Shown here: piece by piece, positions 1 through 9,494 of the stretch
Numbering within the stretch: the stretch's first letter is position 1
How the letters are laid out: each line of letters opens with the position of its first letter
Assembly: GCA_030581615.1 (NCBI GenBank)
Contig: JAKTTT010000061.1
Coordinates: 1 to 64,000 of the forward strand
Length of the DNA stretch: 64,000 nucleotides
Source of the DNA: Alloascoidea africana
Taxonomy: Eukaryota > Ascomycota > Alloascoideomycetes > Alloascoideales > Alloascoideaceae
Direction: 5' to 3'
Made by a program: the position numbers and the translations under genes
Notes under the pieces: model-generated
Told to the model about the DNA's origin: nothing
The model's database searches: none
Seen by the model: the letters and a program-made list of their open reading frames with translations, nothing else

Positions 1-26
1 CCCCCTTCATCTGTAAACCAATTAGT

Positions 27-2866
27 TCAATACTTTTGATAACCCGGTTGAGGCGACATTGGCATCCCATTCCGCATCATTTGACCCTGTGGTGGTGGTG
101 GCGGTGGGCCATAATAACCGGGGCCCCCGTTATACTGCTGTGGTGGAATAGCAGACACATACGACATCCGTGGTGAATATCCCTGTTGAGCTTGTTGTTG
201 TTGCGGTGGTGAAACGGCATACGGAGGTTGACCTGGAACCATCCCGCCAGCGGTTGGAATTTGCCCACCCGCTGCCGCTGCTGCCGCTGCCGCTGCCGCT
301 GCTGCTGGATATGCCATTCTCATACCACCGGAAGGTGTCCCATAAATCGCCCCAGGATAACCCGCTATCGGTATGAATCCTCCAGGCGGTATCTGCTGGT
401 TTATTATATGTGGAGACATTGTTGGATCGTACCCAATCATCTGCGGGGGCATCATCCCAACCATGGGAATTCCCATAGGCATGCCCGCAGCTGGCATGGG
501 CTGAAGCCCCATAGTAGGATTATGTGGCACGAAAAACTGCTTCTGTTGATGTTGAGATTGTATTTCTTCCAACGTCGGGAATAACTCTTCATGACCCATA
601 TCAATCGTTTGTACCCACGTTGGAGGCGTGGCATACGACCGCTCAATCACAATCGCTCCTTCTTTACCCGCATGATCTTCCTTTATTCTCAAAAATAGAT
701 TGAAACCGGTTTTGAGATCCTTTCGAGTCTCACTGGATTTAACAACAAACTTGTTGCCGAAAAATGACGCCGGATTGTAATTCCGTGGCCGATTATAATG
801 TCCACCATTGTTGTTCCCATTGCCAACCGATCCATGTCTAAAAACGTTCGCATAGGCCTGTGCTGGTGAAGCTGAACTGGTTCGAGGAGTGAAAGAGGCT
901 GCCGCGGGATTCAGCTTCACCGCCGATGTGCTCAACTTCTTGCGTTCCGTTTTAGGAGTCCCAGTGCTTGCCCCACCCGACAATGTCAAACCAGGTTTCG
1001 AGGGTGAGGACAAATTAGCACTAACAGGTGGCGCAACAGGTGCTAAAGGAGATGGAGATTTGGGTGGAACCAAGGCCCGCTTCTCTTGAATCTCCGCTAA
1101 CCTCTCAGAAAGCAATTGTTTCTGAGCAGTGGGTGTCGCTGTCGCTGCTTGCTTTGCTGGACTATTCGAACCTGCAGTATCAGCAGCAGCTTTGCTACCC
1201 CCAGTTTCAGAGTGCAAAGCTGATGGCGATGTAGTGTTGCTCTTTGCATTTGAACCACCGGAACTCGCGACGGGCTTGTGTAAAACAACAGGACTCTTTA
1301 TATTATTTGCAACTGATTTCTTTATCTCTTCTTGTTTCTGTTTATCTTTTGTAAGAATAGGGAGTAGGTCATCAGGAATAGGCGTACTGACTTTAAACTT
1401 GGCTGAAAACTCTTTCAAAGAGTTGATTTCAGATCTAGCAGTCAACCGAACAGACTCAATGTGGAAAGGTGACGGACGTGAAGTAGAAGAAGTAGAAGAG
1501 GAAACGTTCGTGACAGGTGCTTTCCCAACAGACCCTTTGCTCACTGCACCAGTGCCAGCATTCTGGGCCCTCTCTTTGGGCTTGTTGTTAATATTCTTGC
1601 TATTATCACTTGTTTCCTTATTTGCAGCATCGGACTTGGATAAAGGCGGCTTTGAAACAGAATCTGGAACCACTGGAATTGTTTCGGGCACCTTGTTCTT
1701 GGTTACTCCTGAGTTCCCACCCCTGTTGGATGAGATTCCGCTAATCACTGCAGGGTCGTGGTAATGACCAGCACGGGCATTTGCCAAAGAAGGAACAATG
1801 TACTTGTTCTCAGATTTCCCAGCGGCAACTGCAGCTGGATTAGACTTGAGTTGAGCCATAATGTCATTACCTCTGCGGTCAACTCCAGAATATTTGTCCT
1901 CCTCGTCAAGACCACGATCATCAAATTTCTGTCCTCTTTCCTCGGCAAGATGTGCATTACCTCCATGGGCCTGGCTCTCGATTTCTTTTGCCAAACGTTC
2001 AGCTTCACGTTCCCGTGCTGCAAAATCAGGGTCATCTCGGGTAATCTTGGTCGTGTAAAAATGCTCGTCATAAGTCGAAGTAACGCCAAACTTTTTCTCA
2101 TTTACTGCAAATTGATCCCATACATTCGAATCGTCTTCTAACGACCCCAAAGTGGGATTCAGTTCAATGTCCTCATCCGGTTGCCATTTTTCCAATTCTC
2201 GTTCTTTATCAGAACGTTGCACCATAGAAATATCGGTGTCTGTTTTAAACCCCGCTCTAGGGGCTTGAGCCTGTTGTTGGTCTGCAGACAAATCAATGTT
2301 TAGCAACTGAATGTCCATCAAGTCCTTTGGAGCAATAATCAAAGTAGAAAAGGAACTGCCCTCTCTATTCTGAAGACCCTCTTCTCCAGGAGCAGGTGAC
2401 AAACACTCGGCAAATCGCAAAACAACTCCTAAATCATCTTCGGCTCTTGCAGATGATAAAATACCAGAATATCTGGCACCTGAGGCAACTGTAACAATAG
2501 CTTTGCTTCCCTAAAAAAACAAGTTAGCACCCAATCAATTTACACCAAAAAACCCCTTCAAAAAATCAATCAAATTTCACTCAAACTTACAATAGACTTT
2601 GCAATAAGGAAGAGCAATCTGTCATGCATGTGTTTAGCGGCAACATCTGGATCAACAATTGCGTGGTTTGCAAAAGCAGTATGGTTCCCCCCAACTCCTC
2701 CATTACCACCACTTCGATTGCCGTCATTGTTCATGCTACGCCGGTGTCCTGTAGATCCCGCCGAATTATTATTCCCCCAGTTTCTGGGAGATCTGGAGAA
2801 GGAATTTCCACCCTGAGAACGTTTCGCAAAACCATTTCCTCCAGCCCAGTTGTTGTTTGGTCTCAT
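27..2866 (-). CDS. PBP1: Pbp1 / ataxin-2 family RNA-binding protein (two exons)
   Basis: Exon 1 is 2866-2591 and exon 2 is 2510-27, giving 919 aa. The 80-nt intron has a GTAAGT donor, a GCTAAC branch site and a TTTTAG acceptor. The join rebuilds an ataxin-2 LSM domain (about residues 75-165), followed by the LsmAD domain (about 217-265, FGVTSTYDEHFYTTK). The rest is low-complexity: a Met-rich stretch (about 758-789, with MPMGIPMVGMMPP), a poly-Ala run, Gln-rich and Pro-rich segments. The N-terminus is Asn/Gly/Arg-rich. Ataxin-2 proteins bind mRNPs, act with poly(A)-binding protein and enter stress granules. In S. cerevisiae the Met-rich segment senses redox state and restrains TORC1; I infer the same here from its presence. 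Start chosen as the ATG that leads into the LSM domain. Family assignment is firm. Confidence 0.93.
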
Positions 2867-3192
2867 TTTTGCACACTGATGTCAAAGATGAAACTGAGTG
2901 GCGACAATCTGTCACAGGTTATCAATATGCTTTCGGTATTGCAATGATTATACTCCTCGATACTGGGGAGCTCGGGTGCAAAAGTTTTAGAAAGCGAAGT
3001 ATCTTTTCACCTTGGTGTAGGAGTGTCGTGGAGCAAAGTGAGACAGATTGTAAGAAAGGGGAGAGGAGAGGTGCACGGGTGTTGGCTTCCTGTGTCTGGT
3101 ACAGGAAAGGAAAAAAGTAGCAAGAAACGTACCAAGATAAGAGTAAAAAAATCCCATTGTTTTAGTTCTACTTGCACTACTATGTGTCTAGA
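2867..3192. other. Intergenic: PBP1 upstream / TDA2 downstream
   Basis: This 326-bp stretch lies between the PBP1 start and the stop codon of the TDA2-like gene on the same strand. It should contain the PBP1 promoter and leader and the TDA2 3' end. I see no coding sequence or recognisable RNA gene in it. Confidence 0.6.
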
Positions 3193-3752
3193 CTAGACGC
3201 CAATGTATATCCAACATATGCTTACAATGCTGGTTACACCCGTTTTCTGCTCTGTTTTGTAAGTCCATCTCCCGTCTTTCTCCTCATTCCAAAGCGCACC
3301 AAAGCTGTGTTTGATTTGCAAGCCTCCGAGTTCAGTTTCATTTTTGAATACAGAAACGTTAACTGTAAACTTGTAGTTTGGGTCTATTCCCTTGAGTTTG
3401 CTGAGAATCTCATTCTGGTAGATGTTAACATGTGTAGTGATGAGAGCTACTCCGTGAAAAAACTTACTGAAATGAATTCCCCCAGATTCTCAATCCCAGT
3501 GCTTTTCTCTTGAGAATTTCTAAAGCTCTATGGGAGTCATAGTCTTGCCTTGTTAAGGTTTTGTGTCTTCTATCTCAAGTTGCCAGCAGGACTTACCTCC
3601 TCGGTGATAGACTTGAGCTTGTCTTCAATCACAGGCTACAAGAAACGAGGACAGAACACACAACAGTCAGGATTTAATCTTTTAAACGAGAAAACAATTT
3701 TGATCATTCTTACACCGTTGATTTTGGTCGAGCCTCCAACATTCAGCGTCAT
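3193..3752 (-). CDS. TDA2: Tda2-like protein, Tctex-type dynein light chain fold (four exons)
   Basis: Exons 3752-3714, 3635-3597, 3527-3468 and 3414-3193 join in frame to 119 aa. Introns are 78, 69 and 53 nt with donors GTAAGA, GTAAGT and GTAAGT; all junctions are phase 0. The product begins MTLNVGGSTKINGPVIEDK and contains a helix ending EFISNEILSKLK, then strands with FGALWNEEKDGRWTYK and a C-terminal VSICWIYIGV. This matches the Tctex-1/DYNLT fold. As I recall S. cerevisiae Tda2 (126 aa), it closely resembles that protein, including the GASW..KKDG and LITILWIH regions. Tda2 works with Aim21 at cortical actin patches to control barbed-end assembly. A true dynein light chain is the alternative. 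The gene is invisible as one open frame, since its longest exon is 222 nt. The acceptor of intron 2 was chosen by frame and fit and is the least certain junction. Confidence 0.82.
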
Positions 3753-4656
3753 TGATGATGATGAAACAAACCAGTATGGAGAAGGCAATGTCCAATATCC
3801 TCCTTACAACCTTTGGCTGGCCATCAACCAAAACACCCCCAGATAGTGTCAAACTCTGAGTATGAGACAGTTCCATCACATTTCTCCCAATTACTGTTTG
3901 ACTACGTTCTGTCGCAGTATGTATTGTACATATCCACCCGAATAGCAACGGAATTTCAAAAGTTTTCCATGCTTTTTGAACAAGTGGACTTTGTTTTCTA
4001 GACACTTTTGTATACATGACACCTGTTATCAGCTGAGAAAGATGATGCAAAAGCAAGAGTAATATTCCTAATATAAGCACTCTAGAGCACTTTGACTATA
4101 CCATGTATTCATAAATAAGGAGTCAAACACCGATAAATTTCTCATCTTTCTTTTCTATTATATAGAATCTGATCTAATCGATCCCACATTACTCGTAATA
4201 ATGTGTGCGGACATCTCGTGATTTCAAATTTTTCACTCCCTCGAGGCGATCTAGACATGCCAGTTCTCATCTTACGAGTCATTTATCCGATTGCTCCATT
4301 GCAATCTCAGAGTTTATGTTCCTCCAAACTAAGGACTGCTGAGATGGTCAAAGCACAAAAGTTGTGGGTCTCAATGGCCAAGTGTTTTCAGGGTTTGTGG
4401 CCGATGATCCGCGCTAACCCCAGCAGCGTGCGGCCTGAAAAAAACACCCATTGTGGAAATTGTGTGGCTTGTGCGAGCCAATTGTAGAAATATGATTACA
4501 CAGGATCGAGGAATATGGCCGGGTAGGAGCTCCAATTGCCGGCTCCATCTTCTTTCTAGGCATTTAAAAGTGGAACTAGAGTCTCTTTTTCTTCTTGTGT
4601 CTACCTCGTTCTCCCTTTTGATTTATTCCCTTGCAATCATTTGAACGCTAAACTCG
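3753..4656. promoter_or_regulatory. Divergent TDA2/HEM1 intergenic region with CCAAT boxes
   Basis: This 904-bp gap separates the divergent TDA2-like gene and HEM1. Two CCAAT boxes sit at 4478-4482 and 4532-4536, about 175 and 120 bp before the HEM1 start, each as CCAATTG. CCAAT is the binding core of the Hap2/3/5 complex, which controls HEM1 and respiratory genes in yeasts; the link here is inference. A CCGGGTAG element (4519-4526) is one base from a Reb1 consensus. A minus-strand open frame at 3682-4080 has no recognisable domain and overlaps the TDA2 first exon, so it is not called. Confidence 0.45.
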
Positions 4657-6408
4657 ATGGAATCTCTAGTTCGCAAATCTCAGCTCTTTTGTCCGTTCAT
4701 CAGGCACTCGTCCGCCTCTTCTCTTCGAAGCCTGGCAACCTTATCGTCCTTGACAGCTAAAGCGCACTCATGTCCGGTTATGGGTCCAGTTCTCGTTAAT
4801 AGAGAAAAAGTAGCTCATTACTCCCAGTCGGCGAATCCCGCTCTGGCTCAAGTCCCTTCTGTGGAGAAACTTCATCCCCAAAATGCCAGTGTCTTTGATG
4901 CCACTGCTCCCAAAGGACCCTGTCCACATTTTCAAAACCCTACTTCTGTGAGTCAAAATGCCTCTAAGACTAATGCAGAAAAAAAATTTCAGTACGAACG
5001 GATATATTCCGAACAGCTGGAGAAGAAACACAAAGATAAATCCTATCGTTATTTCAACAACATTAATCGTCTTGCAAAGGAATTCCCAAGAGCCCATAGG
5101 GCTAACGCAAACGATAAGGTTACTGTTTGGTGCTCTAACGATTACTTGGGAATGAGCAAAAATAAATACGTTGTTAAAGCAATGCATGATACCCTCGACA
5201 AGTACGGAGCTGGTGCTGGTGGAACTAGAAACATTGCTGGTCATAATAGACACGCAATAAAGCTCGAATCAACGCTGGCAAGTCTGCACAAGAAAGAAGC
5301 TGCTCTTGTTTTCTCCTCCTGTTACGTCGCAAACGACGCCGTGCTTTCTCTATTGGGCTCCAAATTGGCCTCATGTGTCTTTTTTTCCGATGAGTCCAAC
5401 CATAACTCTATGATTGTGGGGATGAAGCACTCCGGAGCCAAGAAGGTGATTTGGAAGCATAACGATTTGGCTGATTTGGAGGAAAGGTTGAAACAGTACC
5501 CCAAGTCAACACCAAAAGTGATTGCATTTGAGTCTGTTTACTCCATGTGTGGTTCTATTGCTCCAATTGCCGAGATATGCGATTTGGCTGAAAAGTATGG
5601 CGCTCTCACCTTCCTTGATGAAGTTCATGCTGTGGGCATGTATGGCCCTCACGGCGCCGGGATAGCTGAGCACCTTGACTTTGAGGCACACTTAAGTGCA
5701 GGCCGATCAAATCCAGGTTTCAAGACTGTGATGGATCGTATTGATATGATTACAGGCACATTGGGGAAGGCATATGGAGTAGTTGGTGGATATATAGCAG
5801 GCTCTGCCAAGTTTATCGATTGGATCAGATCATATGCTCCTGGATTTATCTTCACAACCTCTCTGCCTCCTGTTGTCATGGCGGGCGCTCAGACCTCGAT
5901 CGAGTACCAACGACAGGTTATGAAAGACCGAATTGGACAGCAGGTCAATACTCGCTATATCAAGAAGCAACTCCTTAACATTGGCATTCCTGTAGTTCCT
6001 AATCCTTCCCACATTGTCCCTGTTTTGGTAGGAGATGCAGAGAACGCAAAGCTAGCGTCGGATCTGTTGATGGACAAGTACAAGATCTATGTTCAAGCCA
6101 TAAACTACCCCACTGTCCCAATAGGACAAGAAAGATTGCGTGTTACTCCCACCCCAGGCCATAATGAGCAACACTGCCAACATCTGGTTCAGTCTCTTGA
6201 TGCTGTGTTTACGGAATTAAATCTCAACAGAGTCGAGGACTGGGCTGCTAAAGGTGGACTCTGCGGCGTTGGTGTTACAAACGCTCCTGCAGTTAAACCA
6301 ATCTGGACAGATGAGCAGCTCAGCTTGTCGGTCAAGGACTTGCACGTTAATCTTAGGGACGAATTGGCAGCCGTTGATACACATTCTTTGGAAGCTGCGT
6401 CGGCCTGA
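4657..6408 (+). CDS. HEM1: 5-aminolevulinate synthase, mitochondrial
   Basis: The 583-aa product condenses glycine with succinyl-CoA to 5-aminolevulinate in the mitochondrial matrix, the first committed step of haem synthesis. The N-terminus (1-60) is rich in Ser, Arg and Lys with few acidic residues, as in a mitochondrial presequence. Two Cys-Pro haem regulatory motifs are visible, HSCPVMG (C39) and KGPCPHF (C89), a known feature of ALAS precursors. The class II PLP fold follows: [13 protein letters not shown] near 185-196, [14 protein letters not shown] near 320-333, and the Schiff-base lysine K371 in [16 protein letters not shown] at 399-405 is highly conserved, and its leucine is encoded by CTG. 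Length is close to S. cerevisiae Hem1 (548 aa). The start is the first ATG of the open frame and opens the presequence. Confidence 0.97.
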   Translation: MESLVRKSQLFCPFIRHSSASSLRSLATLSSLTAKAHSCPVMGPVLVNREKVAHYSQSANPALAQVPSVEKLHPQNASVFDATAPKGPCPHFQNPTSVSQNASKTNAEKKFQYERIYSEQLEKKHKDKSYRYFNNINRLAKEFPRAHRANANDKVTVWCSNDYLGMSKNKYVVKAMHDTLDKYGAGAGGTRNIAGHNRHAIKLESTLASLHKKEAALVFSSCYVANDAVLSLLGSKLASCVFFSDESNHNSMIVGMKHSGAKKVIWKHNDLADLEERLKQYPKSTPKVIAFESVYSMCGSIAPIAEICDLAEKYGALTFLDEVHAVGMYGPHGAGIAEHLDFEAHLSAGRSNPGFKTVMDRIDMITGTLGKAYGVVGGYIAGSAKFIDWIRSYAPGFIFTTSLPPVVMAGAQTSIEYQRQVMKDRIGQQVNTRYIKKQLLNIGIPVVPNPSHIVPVLVGDAENAKLASDLLMDKYKIYVQAINYPTVPIGQERLRVTPTPGHNEQHCQHLVQSLDAVFTELNLNRVEDWAAKGGLCGVGVTNAPAVKPIWTDEQLSLSVKDLHVNLRDELAAVDTHSLEAASA

Positions 6409-7051
6409 AACACTACAAGCTACATATAAATTTGGTTGTCATTATTGTGAGGTTGACAGTACTTTTTTTTTCTTAAATGATCAATTCCAAGTTAAATAAG
6501 AAATAGGAGTAAACACTCGGTTATAGATAGCCAAGGGAATTAATCTAATTGGGAGTTATCTTGAATATATCGTACTCAAACATGATATAATAGAACCAAG
6601 GGATTACTTCTACCTACATCTATGAAGGGTCTAATTTATTACGAGATAGGCAAATAGCATGGATATTAGCTGTTATCAATACTGAGACAGGCAGTATACT
6701 TGGCAAGTAGTTTCACCTAAAGAGGTGTGGACACTGCCCATCTCGATTTCTCATCAACGTAACCATTCCCTTAAAAAGGCCAAACTCAAATTTGACTGTG
6801 ATTCTCTTGCCTGAAAGCAAAAAATAATTGTAACCGCTTATACACTATAAGACACAAAAATTTAACAAAGTCATACTGTCTACATTTTGTCACGCGTAAG
6901 ATATGTTTTTCTACACTCTAAATATCACATTTCAGTCTGCCCCAAACCGAAATTTCTTTAAAAATCAAACAACCACTCTCTTTAAATAGCAAGAAAAGTC
7001 CAGAAGGAACCAGCTATTATGTAATCTTCAAAAGAAAGGGAAGCAAAAATA
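6409..7051. other. AT-rich intergenic, no gene seen
   Basis: This 643-bp stretch follows the HEM1 stop and precedes the first tRNA-Glu gene. It is AT-rich with stops in all frames. It begins a gene-poor zone that runs to 12248. I see no RNA gene or coding exon. Confidence 0.6.
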
Positions 7052-7123
7052 CTCCGAAACGGGGAATTGAACCCCGATTTGCCCGGTGAGAGCGGACCGT
7101 GCTAGCCATTACACTATTTCGGA
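7052..7123 (-). tRNA. tRNA-Glu (anticodon CTC)
   Basis: This 72-bp gene lacks an intron. On the minus strand the acceptor arm is TCCGAAA paired with TTTCGGA, with discriminator G. The D stem is GTGT/GCAC, the anticodon loop is CTCTCAC with anticodon CTC, and the T arm is CGGGG-TTCAATT-CCCCG. The overall sequence follows yeast tRNA-Glu. It is identical over its length to the copy at 9423-9494, which lies on the opposite strand with its 5' end facing this one. Confidence 0.96.
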
Positions 7124-9422
7124 CAATTTTTGAATTTTAAAAATTGCTGTTTGTTAAGATCAAATTCCCTACAAACAATATGCTATGTTGTGAGCCACTG
7201 AAGAAGACAAACCCCATATCTGTTTCAAAGACTCCTAAAATTCGTTAATCATGCTTTACTTTTGAATGAATTACTTTCTGTATTGGTGATCCTAAGGTTC
7301 AAGGGTTTACATGAAATAGTCTATATGTACACCCCTTGAGCCGGAGTCCTGTGCTATACATAGACGAGCATGTATAGACATAAGACTATAATATAAAAAG
7401 ATGTTAAGAAGAAAAAGACCCCTTGAGCCTCTGTCAGAAACACAAGCTATACAGGGATGAAATTCTCTGCATAGACTATTGTAAGGGTTCGGGGAGCAAT
7501 ACGTTCACAGTTCACACACTTTCTTCGTGATGTCCATTGCTATGTAGGAACTAGGCTGTTTATATAGAGGAATGACTCGGCTAAAACCGGGATTCCGTGA
7601 GGCAGAGACATCCGGAACCTAACAACTATAAGAGTAGTAAATACAAAATTTTATTTACCTAAACAATGTAACAAACAGTGTCAAATATGTTTATTTAGTA
7701 CTATTTTCACACACATACTTCAGTGTACCACTAAAAATAAAAGCAACAATCGATATTCTTATAACTGATATAGATGATATCAAACTTTGAAAATTAAAAG
7801 AAGCATTAAAAAGAGATGTGCAGGAAACAAGCTGCTAAAACATAAAAGAGGATAAAAAATCGCAATGCAATGTCTGACTACCTTTGAAGTATAAACAACA
7901 AATAACATTTAACATTTCAATGTATTAAACGTTGTAATGTGTCAATTACTGGAGTATCATTGATAGTTCCTTTTAATTGCTTAAATTTACCTTATTCCTT
8001 TATAGTATTTTTTTAATTTCAAAGAGCACTATCCAAGAAGACAGGGGCTTATTGAACGGCAATCAGGAATAATTTATCTTTAACACACAAGAACTACTTA
8101 AATATTATATTCTTTCCTTGCATAGAGAGCTGAGTAACTCGAATACTTACCTCAATTGTTCTAATTCCACCCATCCTGCTAGCACCATGCTAGAACTTTA
8201 AGTTTGTAATGGTCAGATTGTTGAAATCACCGAAATCACCATAAACTCATATTTGCTTTTCTCTAGTCTAAATTAAACTACCCAGTTAACCTCAAAATAA
8301 GTGAGATGACTTAAACACATGCGAGGACTAACTTACGACTTTTAGTATACAGCCTGCCTCCTACCAGTCTCCTTCGTTGCTATCTAAATGGTTCAGTCCA
8401 TACAGGATAAGTCAATGTCTCATTTTTAAAAGGTTGAGCTTTTAACTGACTTCTTCTGTGGGTAAGTTACTCATAACCTAGATTCTATTTGTAGCAAGTG
8501 TAACAAACTCTCAAGCAATATCTTTTGGGGTTATTTGGTTCCATGAAGCTTAAATGATGAGGGTAGCTTATCTTTAACATCATTGATCCCCTAACTGAAG
8601 AGATCACTTTATATAAAAACGCTGAAACAGCGCTGATTACCACATATCAATGAAAAAAAATGGTCCAAGCAAATCCCTTATTCAAAGCTGTATAAACACT
8701 TGTTTTTACTAATATCAACTTTTAGCCATTTTCTATTACTTTCATAGGTTTCCAAAGTTTAGATTCTTTGTTTTCTCGTGTCTTGTTAGATTATCCTGAT
8801 ATTTAAATTCATTATTATATTGTACTTTCTAGTTCACAGAGATAGAAAACCCCCATTTCTGAAATTGCTGAATTGAGCCATAACTATTAATTTCGATTTC
8901 ATCCAGTTTTGTGTATATAAATGGGTCCAAATGTCTCATTTTAGTAACTCAACTAATCTTCTGATTCGACCTTTTCCATTAACCTGTGAGACGACGGAAC
9001 ATCTGATCTAAACTCTTAGGTTGTGGCTATGGCTCGTAATGTTCACGTTAAGCAACTTTCAGAAAAGATTTATGTAGATAAAAAAAAAGGCTGTTTTAAA
9101 AGCATTCATTGTAATCTGATATAGACGCTGGATGACAGAATCTAGTTGTTAGGAGTTTGGTCCGTGAAAATAGTCTGTAAAAAGCTTGATCTACTAGAAA
9201 TGAGAGAAAGGCTTTTCTTATATAGACAGAACTACATGGTTAATAATTAAGGTGGTTGGCAAGAGGCTGGCTTGATCTTATAGAGTGGCTGGCTTGTATA
9301 CCAAACGTGATAAGACAGTCTTCGTGTGTGATGAGCCATCTCATTGTAACATAATCCATGCACTGTAATTTAGTCATCAATGTTCTAGTAAAATACAGCG
9401 TTTTTTAAAATTCAAAATATTA
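7124..9422. other. Gene-free interval between inverted tRNA-Glu genes
   Basis: This 2.3-kb AT-rich interval has no open frame of note. It contains a probable 300-bp solo LTR (7326-7625) and a weaker LTR-like stretch next to the second tRNA gene. The 5' leaders of both tRNA genes face into it. Together with 6409-7051 and 9495-12248 it forms the longest gene-free region in the window, which makes it a candidate centromere region; the sequence alone does not prove this. Confidence 0.4.
7326..7625. mobile_element. Probable solo LTR (fossil of an LTR retrotransposon)
   Basis: This 300-bp unit starts TGTACACC and is flanked on both sides by the 5-bp direct repeat CTATA (7321-7325 and 7626-7630), as expected of a target-site duplication. 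Internally there is a TATA-like stretch (TATAATATAAAAAG) and the word CCCCTTGAGCC occurs twice. It lies about 200 bp upstream of a tRNA gene, a favoured landing zone of yeast Ty elements. The right end is not a canonical CA, and no second copy is present in the window, so the family is unknown. Age cannot be judged from one copy. Confidence 0.4.
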
Positions 9423-9494
9423 TCCGAAATAGTGTAATGGCTAGCACGGTCCGCTCTCACCGGGCAAATCGGGGTTCAATTCCCCGTTTCGGAG
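9423..9494 (+). tRNA. tRNA-Glu (anticodon CTC), second copy
   Basis: This 72-bp intronless gene is identical to the reverse complement of 7052-7123. It has the same cloverleaf: TCCGAAA acceptor stem, CTC anticodon and TTCAATT T loop. Roughly 20 bp of AT-rich 5' leader is also shared between the copies (TTTTTAAAATTCAAAA appears in both), while the 3' flanks diverge after TATT. The pair therefore looks like an inverted duplication that included the leader. Confidence 0.96.

Noticed and set aside
1129-1764. 211-codon plus-strand open frame inside PBP1
   Set aside because: It is antisense to the Ser/Ala/Lys-rich low-complexity part of PBP1, has no domain, and arises from composition.
3682-4080. 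132-codon minus-strand open frame upstream of and overlapping TDA2 exon 1
   Set aside because: No domain, composition like AT-rich noncoding DNA, and it overlaps the first exon of the better supported spliced gene in another frame.
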